Shown in pieces: positions 27,373-42,900 of a DNA stretch of 64,000 nucleotides. Numbering within the stretch: the stretch's first letter is position 1; every line of letters begins with the position of its first letter. The position numbers and the translations under genes are program-made. Below the pieces are notes generated by a model. The model did not search any database, was not told the DNA's origin, and was given only the letters and a program-made list of their open reading frames with translations. This stretch comes from Trujillonella endophytica (GTDB taxonomy: Bacteria; Actinomycetota; Actinomycetes; Mycobacteriales; Geodermatophilaceae): NCBI RefSeq assembly GCF_019799905.1, contig NZ_JABGCI010000001.1:744001-808000 (forward strand), given 5' to 3'.

Positions 27373-28410
27373 ATGAAGTCATTGGCCGGGCCGCTCACCA
27401 AGCTGGCCGTCTTCGCCCTGGTCACCATCCTGGCCAGCTACGTGCTCATCGCGACCATCACCAACGCCGGCTACGGCGAGCAGCTGGCCTACCGCGCCCA
27501 GTTCACCGACGTGGCCGGTCTCGTCGAGGGCGACGAGGTGCGCATCGCCGGTGTCCGGGTCGGCCAGGTGACCGGCATCGGCCTCGCCGAGGGGCGGGAG
27601 ACCCCGGTGGCGGAGGTGGAGCTCGAGGTGGCCGCCGACGTCCCGCTGCCCAGCGGCGTGCAGGCGACGATCCGCTACCGCAACCTCGTCGGCCAGCGCT
27701 ACGTCGCGCTCACCGAGGGGGAGGGCTCCGCCGGCCGCACGCTGGAGGAGGGCGACACCATCCCGCTGTCGCAGACCAGGCCGGCGCTGGACCTCACCAC
27801 CCTCTTCGGCGGGTTCCAGCCGCTGTTCCAGGCGCTGTCGCCGACGGACGTCAACCGGCTGTCCTACGAGATCATCCAGGTCTTCCAGGGAGAGGCCGGG
27901 ACCGTGGAGAGCCTGCTCGGCCACGTCGCCTCGCTGTCGACCTCGCTGGCCGACCGGGACGCCGTCATCGGCAGCCTCATCGACAACCTGACGACGGTCA
28001 TGAGCACGGTGGCCGCGCGCGACGAGCAGCTGTCCTCGCTCGTCATCAGCCTGCAGCAGTTCGTCACCGGCCTGTCCGAGGACCGCCAGGCGATCTTCGA
28101 CTCCCTGCAGACCATCGACACGCTCGCCGTGGCCACGGCCGACCTGCTCGTGCAGGCCCGTCCGCCGCTGGCGGCCGACGTCCGGGCGCTCGGCGACCTG
28201 GCCGGCAACCTGGCCGACACGGGGGACATCGTGGAGGACTTCCTGCAGCTCGCCCCGACCAAGATCGACCTGATCACGCGCACCGCGGTGAACGGCAGCT
28301 GGTTCAACTTCTACCTGTGCGGGGCGTCGGGCTACGTCGTCCTGCCCGGTGAGACCGAGGGTTCCGAGCTCCCGCCCGGCGGGTTCTCCAGCGGCTCGGA
28401 GGGGTGCTGA
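27373..28410 (+). CDS. mceB: MceB, Mce-domain protein
   Basis: 345 residues: N-terminal membrane helix (LAVFALVTILASYVLIATI), MCE domain (DVAGLVEGDEVRIAGVRVGQVTGI and YRNLVGQRYVALTEG), then an extended helical domain with periodic hydrophobics. The C-terminal NGSWFNFYLCGASGYV is a family motif. It is part of the Mce hexamer. The start is ATG at 27373 after GGAGG. The stop overlaps the mceC ATG by one base. Confidence 0.93.
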   Translation: MKSLAGPLTKLAVFALVTILASYVLIATITNAGYGEQLAYRAQFTDVAGLVEGDEVRIAGVRVGQVTGIGLAEGRETPVAEVELEVAADVPLPSGVQATIRYRNLVGQRYVALTEGEGSAGRTLEEGDTIPLSQTRPALDLTTLFGGFQPLFQALSPTDVNRLSYEIIQVFQGEAGTVESLLGHVASLSTSLADRDAVIGSLIDNLTTVMSTVAARDEQLSSLVISLQQFVTGLSEDRQAIFDSLQTIDTLAVATADLLVQARPPLAADVRALGDLAGNLADTGDIVEDFLQLAPTKIDLITRTAVNGSWFNFYLCGASGYVVLPGETEGSELPPGGFSSGSEGC

Positions 28411-29441
28411 TGGCCCGCCACTCGAAGCCCTTCCGGGACCGCGACCCCGTCGTCATCGGGTCGGTCAGCCTCGCGGTGATCGTCGTGCAGGTCCTGCTGG
28501 CGTTCAACGCCCGGTCGCTGCCGCTCATCGGGGGCGGGACGGTCTACTCGGCGCAGTTCTCCGAGGCCGCCGGGCTGCGCCCCGACGACCCGGTCCGCAT
28601 CGCCGGCGTCAAGGTGGGGCAGGTCGAGGAGCTCCGCCTGGAGGACGGCGCGGTGACCGTGGAGTTCCGCGTCGAGGACGCCTTCGTCGGCGACCGGTCC
28701 CAGGCGGCGATCCGCATCGAGACGGTGCTGGGCGCCAAGTTCCTGGCCCTGGTCCCGCGGGGCAGCGAGGAGCTCGACCCCGACGACCGCATCCCGCTGG
28801 AGCGCACCGCCTCGCCGTACGACGTCGTCGAGGCCTTCGCCGACCTGTCGACGACGGTCGAGGAGATCGACGCCCAGCAGCTCGCGACCTCGTTCGAGGT
28901 GCTCGCCGAGACGTTCGCCGAGACCCCCGACGAGGTGCAGGCCTCGCTGCAGGGCCTCGCGCGGCTGTCGGACACCATCGCCTCCCGGGACGACGAGCTC
29001 GAGCGCCTGCTGTCGGCGACGCGCGACGTGACCGCCGTCCTCGCCGACCGCAACGGCGAGTTCACCCGGCTGGTCCTCGACTCCAACACCCTGCTGGAGG
29101 AGGTGCAGGCGAGGCGGCAGCTGATCGACTCGATCCTGACCAACACCCAGGTGCTCTCCGACCAGCTGACCGGTCTGGTGGCCGACAACCGCGAGGCGCT
29201 GACCCCGGCGCTCCAGCAGCTGGCGACCGTGACCGACATCCTGTCCCGCAACCGGGCCGCCCTGGGGGAGACCGTGGAGAACTACGCGCCGTTCGTGCGG
29301 GTCTTCACCAACACGCTCGGCAACGGGCGGTGGTTCGACAGCTTCGTGGAGAACCTGCTGCCCGGGGCCGTCGCCTCGGTGGTCTGCGGCAGCACGCAGC
29401 AGGTCCCCGGCGGCCTGGTCTCCTGCGACGGTGCGCCGTGA
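28410..29441 (+). CDS. mceC: MceC, Mce-domain protein
   Basis: 343 residues: membrane helix (VVIGSVSLAVIVVQVLLAF), MCE domain (EAAGLRPDDPVRIAGVKVGQV and IETVLGAKFLALVP), and a long coiled-coil-like helical region rich in leucine repeats (LSDTIASRDDELERLLSAT). The start is ATG at 28410, overlapping the mceB stop (TGATG); an in-frame GTG at 28404 is less likely. Its own stop overlaps mceD. Confidence 0.92.
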   Translation: MARHSKPFRDRDPVVIGSVSLAVIVVQVLLAFNARSLPLIGGGTVYSAQFSEAAGLRPDDPVRIAGVKVGQVEELRLEDGAVTVEFRVEDAFVGDRSQAAIRIETVLGAKFLALVPRGSEELDPDDRIPLERTASPYDVVEAFADLSTTVEEIDAQQLATSFEVLAETFAETPDEVQASLQGLARLSDTIASRDDELERLLSATRDVTAVLADRNGEFTRLVLDSNTLLEEVQARRQLIDSILTNTQVLSDQLTGLVADNREALTPALQQLATVTDILSRNRAALGETVENYAPFVRVFTNTLGNGRWFDSFVENLLPGAVASVVCGSTQQVPGGLVSCDGAP

Positions 29442-30694
29442 GCGGGTCGCTGCAGCGCGGGGTGGCGCTGGCCGCCGCGCTGGTCCTCGTCGGCGCGCTC
29501 GGCTGGACGGTGCTCCGGCCGGTCGACCAGTACCGGGTGACCGCGTACTTCACGCAGACCGTCGGCATCTACGAGGGCGGGGACGTGCGCATCCTCGGCA
29601 TCGACGTCGGCGAGATCACCGGCGTCGTCCCCATGGGCGACCGGGTGCGGGTCGAGATGATGATCGACGAGGGCTACGACATCCCGGCCGAGGCCGACGC
29701 GGACATCCTGGCCCCGTCGCTGGTCTCCGACCGCTACGTGCAGTTCGCCCCCGTCTACAGCGGCGGGGCGACGATGGCCGACGGCGCCGAGCTCGGGCTC
29801 GACCGCACCGGCACGCCCGTGGAGCTCGACGCGGTGTACGGCGCGCTGGACGAGCTCTCGGCCGCGCTCGGCCCCACCGGCGCGAATGCCGACGGCGCGC
29901 TGGACGACCTGCTGGAGACCGGCGCGGCGAACCTCGACGGCAACGGCGAGGCGTTCAACCGCACGCTCACCGGCTTCTCCCAGGCGGTCGAGACGCTGGC
30001 CGAGAACCGGGACGACCTGTTCGGCTCCATCGACGAGCTCCAGGTGTTCACCACCGCGCTGGCGACCATCGACGCCCAGGTGGCCCGGTTCAACGACAAC
30101 ATGGCGGCGGTGGCCGACCAGCTGGCGGGGGAGCGGGAGGACCTCGCCGCGGCGGTGCAGCTCCTCTCCTCCGCCCTCGGGGAGATCGCGGGCTTCGTGC
30201 AGACCAACACCGACCTGCTCACCACCAACGTCGACCGGCTGGCCGACGTCACGCTCACCCTCGTGCAGCAGCGGCAGGCGCTCGCCGAGATCCTCGACGT
30301 CGCCCCCGCGGCCCTGGGCAACGTCGCGCACGCCTACAACCCCGACTTCGGGACGCTGGACACCCGGGACAACTCACTGGGCTCGACCAGCCCGGAGGTC
30401 GTCGTGTGCCAGCTGCTCGGGACGGCGGGCCGGCTCGACGTCGCGGGGATCCCGCTCACGAACCTGGCCGACTTCCTCCGCCTGCCGCCGACCGACCAGA
30501 TCTGCCTGCGGCTGCTCTCCGGGGACCCGGGCAACGACGGGACGATCGACGACCTGAACGGCAACGGGGTGGCCGACCTCGAGGAGCTCCTCGGGCTGCT
30601 GTTCGGCGGCGGCGCGGCCGGCGGGACCGGCCGAGGCACGCCCACCGGCGGCGGCGTCCTGGGCCTGCCCGTCCTCACCGGGGCCCAGCCGTGA
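29438..30694 (+). CDS. mceD: MceD, Mce-domain protein with EF-hand-like C-terminal loop
   Basis: 418 residues: membrane helix (GVALAAALVLVGALGWTVL), MCE domain (GIYEGGDVRILGIDVGEITGVV and SLVSDRYVQFAPVY), then a helical domain. Near residues 372-383 the C-terminal part has DLNGNGVADLEE, a textbook 12-position EF-hand or dockerin-type calcium loop (acidic or amide ligands at 1, 3, 5, 9 and 12), followed by a Gly-rich tail. The start is GTG at 29438, overlapping the mceC stop. It is part of the Mce hexamer. Confidence 0.92.
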   Translation: MSGSLQRGVALAAALVLVGALGWTVLRPVDQYRVTAYFTQTVGIYEGGDVRILGIDVGEITGVVPMGDRVRVEMMIDEGYDIPAEADADILAPSLVSDRYVQFAPVYSGGATMADGAELGLDRTGTPVELDAVYGALDELSAALGPTGANADGALDDLLETGAANLDGNGEAFNRTLTGFSQAVETLAENRDDLFGSIDELQVFTTALATIDAQVARFNDNMAAVADQLAGEREDLAAAVQLLSSALGEIAGFVQTNTDLLTTNVDRLADVTLTLVQQRQALAEILDVAPAALGNVAHAYNPDFGTLDTRDNSLGSTSPEVVVCQLLGTAGRLDVAGIPLTNLADFLRLPPTDQICLRLLSGDPGNDGTIDDLNGNGVADLEELLGLLFGGGAAGGTGRGTPTGGGVLGLPVLTGAQP

Positions 30695-31947
30695 GGGCCG
30701 GCACACGCCGGGCCGCCGCGCTGGCGGCCGGCATGCTGCTGCTCAGCGGCTGCGGCTTCCGCGGGGCCTACTCGCTGTCGCTGCCCGGCGGGGCGGACCT
30801 CGGCGACGACCCGTACACGGTGCAGATCCAGTTCCTCGACGTCCTCGACCTGGTCCCGCAGGCCGGCGTCCGGGTCGCCGACGTCGCCGTCGGCCGGGTG
30901 GACGAGATCGAGCTGTCCGACGACTGGACGGCGCTGGTCACCGTCGAGGTCAACGGCGACGTCGACCTGCCCGCCAACGCGGTCGCGATGATCCAGCAGT
31001 CCTCGCTGCTGGGGGAGAAGTACGTCGAGCTGGCGGCGCCGGGGAACGAGGAGCCCCGGGGCCGGCTCGAGGACGGCGCGCTCATCGAGCTGGAGCGGAC
31101 CAACCGCAACGTCGAGGTCGAGGAGCTGCTCGGCGCGCTCTCCCTCGTCCTCAACGGCGGCGGGCTCGCCCAGCTGCAGACGATCAGCCGAGAGCTGGGC
31201 GTGGCGCTGGAGGGCCGCGAGGAGGCCATCCGCAACACCCTCGACGAGCTGGACGTGCTCATCGGCGGCCTGGACGCCCAGCGCGAGGAGATCAACCGGG
31301 CGATCGACAGCGCCGATGCGCTGGCCGAGACCCTGGCCGGGCGCACGGAGACGATCGAGACGGCGCTGGACAGCATCGGCCCGGGCCTCGACGTCGTCAC
31401 CGAGCAGCGCGACCTGCTCGTCTCGATGCTCGACAGCCTCGCGCGCCTGGGCGACGTCGGCACCCGGGTGATCAACCAGGCCGGGCAGAACACCGTCGAG
31501 GACCTGCGGCTGCTCCAGCCGATCCTCAGCCAGCTCGCCGCGGCCGGTCCGGACCTGGCCAACTCGCTGGACCTGCTGCTGACCTACCCCTTCCCGGCCA
31601 GCTCGGTCCAGGGCTGCCTCACCGGCGACCCGTGCCCGGTCAACCCCCGGTTCGACGCCCGCACCGGCGGCTACGGCCTCTACGCGAACATGACCGCGAG
31701 CCTGGCGTTCGACCTGCGCGAACTGCTGTGCCGCTACGTCGTCGACCCGGTGACCGGCGGGCTGGAGGTCCTCGAGCCGCAGGACCTCGCGGGGGACTCC
31801 TGCGGCGTGCCAGGCACCCCGCCGGGCAACGGGGCGGCCGCGGCACAGTCCGGTCAGCCGGCCGGCGCCGGGCAGCCCACGCCGGCCGCCGGCGACGGGC
31901 CGTCCAGCGCCGGTGACCTCCCCGGGATCGTGGGAGGTACGCCGTGA
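30691..31947 (+). CDS. mceE: MceE, Mce-family lipoprotein
   Basis: 418 residues beginning with a lipoprotein signal (RRAAALAAGMLLLSGC; lipobox cysteine at residue 21), as in mycobacterial MceE/LprK. The MCE domain follows (VPQAGVRVADVAVGRVDEIEL and QSSLLGEKYVELAAPG), then the helical region and a Pro/Gly/Ala-rich tail. The start is GTG at 30691, overlapping the mceD stop by four bases. Lipid anchoring distinguishes it from the other five members. Confidence 0.93.
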   Translation: MRAGTRRAAALAAGMLLLSGCGFRGAYSLSLPGGADLGDDPYTVQIQFLDVLDLVPQAGVRVADVAVGRVDEIELSDDWTALVTVEVNGDVDLPANAVAMIQQSSLLGEKYVELAAPGNEEPRGRLEDGALIELERTNRNVEVEELLGALSLVLNGGGLAQLQTISRELGVALEGREEAIRNTLDELDVLIGGLDAQREEINRAIDSADALAETLAGRTETIETALDSIGPGLDVVTEQRDLLVSMLDSLARLGDVGTRVINQAGQNTVEDLRLLQPILSQLAAAGPDLANSLDLLLTYPFPASSVQGCLTGDPCPVNPRFDARTGGYGLYANMTASLAFDLRELLCRYVVDPVTGGLEVLEPQDLAGDSCGVPGTPPGNGAAAAQSGQPAGAGQPTPAAGDGPSSAGDLPGIVGGTP

Positions 31948-33224
31948 TCACCCGGAAGACGAAGCTGCAGCTGCTGGCCTTCGCCGTCGTCGCCCTGCTG
32001 GGCATCTCCTACGTCGGCTTCAACTACGTGGGCCTGGACCGGCTCCTGCTCGGCACCGGGTACGAGGTCGAGGCGGACTTCGAGGACTCCGGCGGCATCT
32101 TCGTCAACGCGGAGGTCACCTACCGGGGCGTGGCGGTCGGCCGGGTCAGCGACATGCAGCTGACCGAGGACGGCGTCCGCGTCACGCTCACCATCGACCC
32201 GGACACCGAGGACATCCCGGCCGACACCGAGGCCGTCGTGGCCACCCGCAGCGCCGTGGGTGAGCAGTACGTCGACCTGCGGCCGGCCGACGGCGACGGC
32301 CCGTTCCTGGAGGACGGCGCGCTGATCCCGGTCGAGCGCACCGGGATCCCGATCCCGGTGGAGCAGCTGCTGCTGAACGTCGACGAGCTGGTCACCTCCG
32401 TCGATCCCGAGGACCTCCGGGTGGTCGTGCAGGAGCTCGGCGACGCCTTCGAGGGCGCCGGTGACGACCTCGCCCGGCTCATCGACAACGGGGACCTGCT
32501 GCTCGCGCGCGCCGAGGAGTCGCTGCCGCAGACCCTGGCGCTCATCACCGACGGGCAGACCGTCCTCGACACCCAGGTGGCCAGCCGCTCGGCCATCGAG
32601 CAGTGGGCGTCGGACCTGCGTGCGGTGAGCGACACCCTCGTCGACATCGACCCCGACCTGCGCGGGCTGCTGGTGAACGCGCCGGCAGCGGGGGACTCCC
32701 TGCAGCAGCTGCTCGACCGCGCCGGCCCGGGTCTGGGCTCGCTGGTCAGCCACGTCGACGTCCTCAACGGGGTGTACATCCCACGGCTGGCCGGCGTGGA
32801 GCAGATCCTGGTGACCTACCCCGACGTCGTCTCCGGCGGGTTCACCGTCGTCCGCGACGACGGCGGCCAGATGCGCGCCCACTTCGGGTTCGTCCTCAAC
32901 TCCGACGACCCGCGGGCATGCACGAGTGGCTACGTCTCCACCGGCGCCACGGGCAGCCCCGACGACATCCTGCGGATCGACACCGAGTCGGTGCGCTGCG
33001 ACGTGGTCGACGGCGTCGACCCGGACCCGGGCGACGGCGTGGACGAGAGCGGCTCGGACCTCCGCGGCGAGCAGAACATCGGGCGCACCGGGGGCGTCGG
33101 CGCCCCCGGGCCGCAGGGCCAGTCCGGCTCGCTCCCACCCGTTCTGGCGACGATCGACGACCTGCTGACCGGCATCCTGGGAACGCTGCCGTTCACCGAC
33201 ACGCTCCTGGGTGTCGTCGAGTGA
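31944..33224 (+). CDS. mceF: MceF, Mce-domain protein
   Basis: 426 residues: membrane helix (LQLLAFAVVALLGISYVGF), the YVGLDRLLLG segment typical of MceF, the MCE domain (EDSGGIFVNAEVTYRGVAVGRV and RSAVGEQYVDLRP), and a helical region. The C-terminal part carries HFGFVLNSDDPRACTSGY. The start is GTG at 31944, overlapping the mceE stop. It is the last of the six mce genes; two associated genes follow. Confidence 0.93.
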   Translation: MITRKTKLQLLAFAVVALLGISYVGFNYVGLDRLLLGTGYEVEADFEDSGGIFVNAEVTYRGVAVGRVSDMQLTEDGVRVTLTIDPDTEDIPADTEAVVATRSAVGEQYVDLRPADGDGPFLEDGALIPVERTGIPIPVEQLLLNVDELVTSVDPEDLRVVVQELGDAFEGAGDDLARLIDNGDLLLARAEESLPQTLALITDGQTVLDTQVASRSAIEQWASDLRAVSDTLVDIDPDLRGLLVNAPAAGDSLQQLLDRAGPGLGSLVSHVDVLNGVYIPRLAGVEQILVTYPDVVSGGFTVVRDDGGQMRAHFGFVLNSDDPRACTSGYVSTGATGSPDDILRIDTESVRCDVVDGVDPDPGDGVDESGSDLRGEQNIGRTGGVGAPGPQGQSGSLPPVLATIDDLLTGILGTLPFTDTLLGVVE

Positions 33225-33263
33225 CGGCGAGCCGCCCGCCCGACCGACCGAGAGGACCCTCCC

Positions 33264-34016
33264 GTGAGCGACACCGTCCGGCCGCGCCCGAGCGCGCGCC
33301 GGCGTGGGCCCGCTCCGGCCGCCGAGGAGGCGGCGGGGACCGGGACACGCTCCACCGCCGTCGCCGAGCACGACCTGGTCACCGGACCGGGGGGCACCGA
33401 CGGGGACCCGGCGGACGTCGCCGCCGACGCCGCGCCCACCCCTGCCGGGCCCGCGTCCCCGAGCGGGGACGACGACCCGGCCGGGACCGACGCCGCGGCC
33501 GACGCGGCGCCGCGGCACCGCCGGCGGATCGCCGTGCCGCTCGTGCCGGCGCTGGGGGTGCTGCTGCTCCTCCTGCTCGGGCTGAACGCCTCCCTGCTGG
33601 CGCCGCGCCTGTTCGCCGACGAGTCCTCGGTGCGGACGAGCACCTACGTCGCCGTGCTGCAGGCGGCCCGCGCGAACGTCGTGGACCTGACCTCCTTCGA
33701 CCACCTGACCATCGACGACGACATCGAGCAGGCCCGCCGGGTGACCACCGGGAACCTCACCGACGAGTCGGTGGAGGGGCTCGAGCGCGTCCGCCAGCAG
33801 CTCGTCGACGGCCAGGCGGTCACCAGCACCGAGGTGGTCGGCGCCGGCGTGACCCGCGCGACCGACGACGAGGGGACCGTGGTCATGGTCATCGCGACCA
33901 CCCGGCAGGCCGCCGGCGTGCCGGCCCAGGTGCGCCGCGACCGCATCGAGGTGGACCTGCAGCGGGAGGGCGACCGGTGGCTGCTGTCGGCGATCCGGGG
34001 GACGCCCGATGAGTGA
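33264..34016 (+). CDS. Mce-associated membrane protein 1
   Basis: 250 residues: a disordered Pro/Ala/Asp-rich N-terminus of about 85 residues, one membrane helix (VPLVPALGVLLLLLLGLNASLL) and an extracytoplasmic domain of about 140 residues resembling the nuclear-transport-factor-2-like fold of mycobacterial Mam proteins (TSFDHLTIDDDIEQARRVTTG). These proteins stabilise Mce complexes. The start is GTG at 33264 behind GAGAGG. It overlaps the next gene by eight bases. Confidence 0.82.
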   Translation: MSDTVRPRPSARRRGPAPAAEEAAGTGTRSTAVAEHDLVTGPGGTDGDPADVAADAAPTPAGPASPSGDDDPAGTDAAADAAPRHRRRIAVPLVPALGVLLLLLLGLNASLLAPRLFADESSVRTSTYVAVLQAARANVVDLTSFDHLTIDDDIEQARRVTTGNLTDESVEGLERVRQQLVDGQAVTSTEVVGAGVTRATDDEGTVVMVIATTRQAAGVPAQVRRDRIEVDLQREGDRWLLSAIRGTPDE

Positions 34017-34893
34017 CCGCCCCGACGAGCGGCCGCGGCCCACGCCGCGGCCCCGCCCCACGCCCGCGGGGCGCCCGAGCCCCCGTCCCCGCGTCGCCGG
34101 CAGCCGCCGCGAGCGGGACGAGGCCTCCGCCGGCCAGGCGGCCGGTCCGGCCCGCCCGGCCCCCCGGCCGCGGCCCACGCCGGGCGGCTCCCCGGCTCCC
34201 GGCACCGGGGACGGGAGCGCCGCTCCGGGGGCGGGGCGCGCCGCCTCGGCATCGACGGCCGCCTCCGGGCCGGCCGTCTCCCTCGCGAAGCCGTCGCGGT
34301 CCTCGGCGCGCCGGCAGGACGGACGCCCGGTCCGCGGGCGGCCGGTCCCCGCGGCCGGGTCGCGGCGGCGGGTGCCCGTCGTCGCCCTCCTGTCCGTGCT
34401 CTGCCTGCTGGCCGCCGGCGCCGCGGCGCTGCTGGTGCTCCGGCCGGTCGAGCCCACCCACGTCGACCCGGACGTCTTCACGGCGGCCGAGGACGCCATC
34501 GAGGCGGTCTACGCCTACGACTACCAGGACTCCGAGGGCAGCGTGGCCGGCCAGCTCGACGTCCTCACCGGTGACCTGCGCAGCCAGTACGAGGCCGAGG
34601 CGCATGGGGCCCTGATCGACACCTACGAGCAGGTGTCGGCCAGCATCCGGTACGACGTGCGCGACGTCGCCGTGCAGCAGGTCGACGAGGACCAGGAGGG
34701 GGCCACGCTGGTGGTCTTCGGGCGGCTGGTGGCGAAGTCGGTGAACACCGGCACGCAGCCCGCACCGGAGGGCAGCGAGTGCGAGGTGACCCCCGAGGGG
34801 GAGCAGTCCTGCGTGCGCACGGTGCAGATCCGCATGGTCCAGGTCGACGACGACTGGAAGATCAGCGAGCTCACGGTCCTCACCACCGGCTGA
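34009..34893 (+). CDS. Mce-associated membrane protein 2
   Basis: 294 residues with a similar plan: about 120 residues of Pro/Arg-rich low complexity containing repeated RPTPRPRPT-like units, one membrane helix (VPVVALLSVLCLLAAGAAALLVL), then an extracytoplasmic domain (AIEAVYAYDYQDSEGSVAGQ). The last 130 residues include one pair of cysteines. The start is ATG at 34009, inside the end of the preceding gene. It ends the Mce operon, followed by a hairpin. Confidence 0.82.
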   Translation: MSDRPDERPRPTPRPRPTPAGRPSPRPRVAGSRRERDEASAGQAAGPARPAPRPRPTPGGSPAPGTGDGSAAPGAGRAASASTAASGPAVSLAKPSRSSARRQDGRPVRGRPVPAAGSRRRVPVVALLSVLCLLAAGAAALLVLRPVEPTHVDPDVFTAAEDAIEAVYAYDYQDSEGSVAGQLDVLTGDLRSQYEAEAHGALIDTYEQVSASIRYDVRDVAVQQVDEDQEGATLVVFGRLVAKSVNTGTQPAPEGSECEVTPEGEQSCVRTVQIRMVQVDDDWKISELTVLTTG

Positions 34894-34900
34894 GCGAGGA

Positions 34901-34935
34901 TCCCTCGCGGGCTCGGGGCGGGCCCCCGCGAGGGA
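34901..34935 (+). terminator. Terminator of the Mce operon
   Basis: An 11-bp perfect stem (TCCCTCGCGGG at 34901-34911 with its complement at 34925-34935) and a 13-base loop begin seven bases after the last stop. Its edges resemble the palindromic element found after rpoB and rpsN, but the inner tier is missing. Confidence 0.75.
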
Positions 34936-35282
34936 GCCGTACGGCGTGGCGGCTGTCCGGGTGACCGCGGACTGGCATCATGGCCGCGGCAGTCCCGCCT
35001 CTCGGGCGGCACGGTCCTTACCGGGTGTGGTGTCGGTCGTCACGACTCCCGACGTGGACAGCGTGTCGCAGCAGGGGTAGGGTTCCCTGTTGCGCTGCCC
35101 CCTGACTGCATGCCCGCCGAGACGGGTCACCTGGGGTGCCCTGGGGGTCCTTCCCGAGCACCCTGCCGACCGACCGAGCGGGCCTCGACGCAGGCCGGGG
35201 ACAGCCTCGCCGAAACCGACGACGACCCAGGACGACCCGCACCCACCGCCCGCACGTCGTGAGGTCCTTGGAAGGACGCATC
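34936..35282 (+). promoter_or_regulatory. rpoB: rpoBC promoter region and leader
   Basis: 347 gene-free bases. A good promoter is seen: TGGACA at 35055-35060, 17 bases, then TAGGGT at 35078-35083. About 190 bases of leader follow to the TTG start of rpoB. GGAAGG at 35273-35278 is the ribosome-binding site that decides the TTG start. No attenuator hairpin could be assigned by eye. Confidence 0.7.
35055..35083 (+). promoter_or_regulatory. rpoB promoter (TGGACA-N17-TAGGGT)
   Basis: Both hexamers match the principal sigma factor consensus of actinobacteria (TTGACA, TANNNT) at the best spacing. Confidence 0.65.
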
Positions 35283-38792
<3,510 letters not shown>

Positions 38793-38793
38793 T

Positions 38794-38853
38794 GAAGGAC
38801 CCCGTGCCCCCGCCGCTCGCGAGTTCGCGGCGGCGGGGGGCACGGGGGCCTTC
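38794..38853. repeat. Two-tier palindromic element, copy 2, between rpoB and rpoC
   Basis: Starts one base after the rpoB stop with GAAGGACC. The arms pair over 23 bp (38794-38816 with 38830-38853) with one A-G mismatch and one bulged G. It is the strongest hairpin in the window. It lies inside an operon where full termination would be lethal, so processing, stabilisation or partial attenuation is more likely than a simple stop. No T-run follows. Confidence 0.75.
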
Positions 38854-38906
38854 CAACCAAGCCTTGATCTGAAAGTTCTGTAACGAGCCCCCGGAAAGGG
38901 GTCCCC

Positions 38907-42809
<3,903 letters not shown>

Positions 42810-42826
42810 TGCCCAGGTAGACGAAG

Positions 42827-42860
42827 AGGGCCCCGCAGGCAGCAGCCTGCGGGGCCCTCT
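42827..42860 (+). terminator. Terminator after rpoC
   Basis: A perfect 15-bp stem (42827-42841 with 42846-42860) closes the AGCA tetraloop, 18 bases after the rpoC stop. It lies 40 bases before the end of the convergent oxidoreductase gene and is symmetrical. Confidence 0.85.
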
Positions 42861-42900
42861 CGCGTCCGCGGGTTCCTGTGCGTGACGGAACCGCCCCGGC

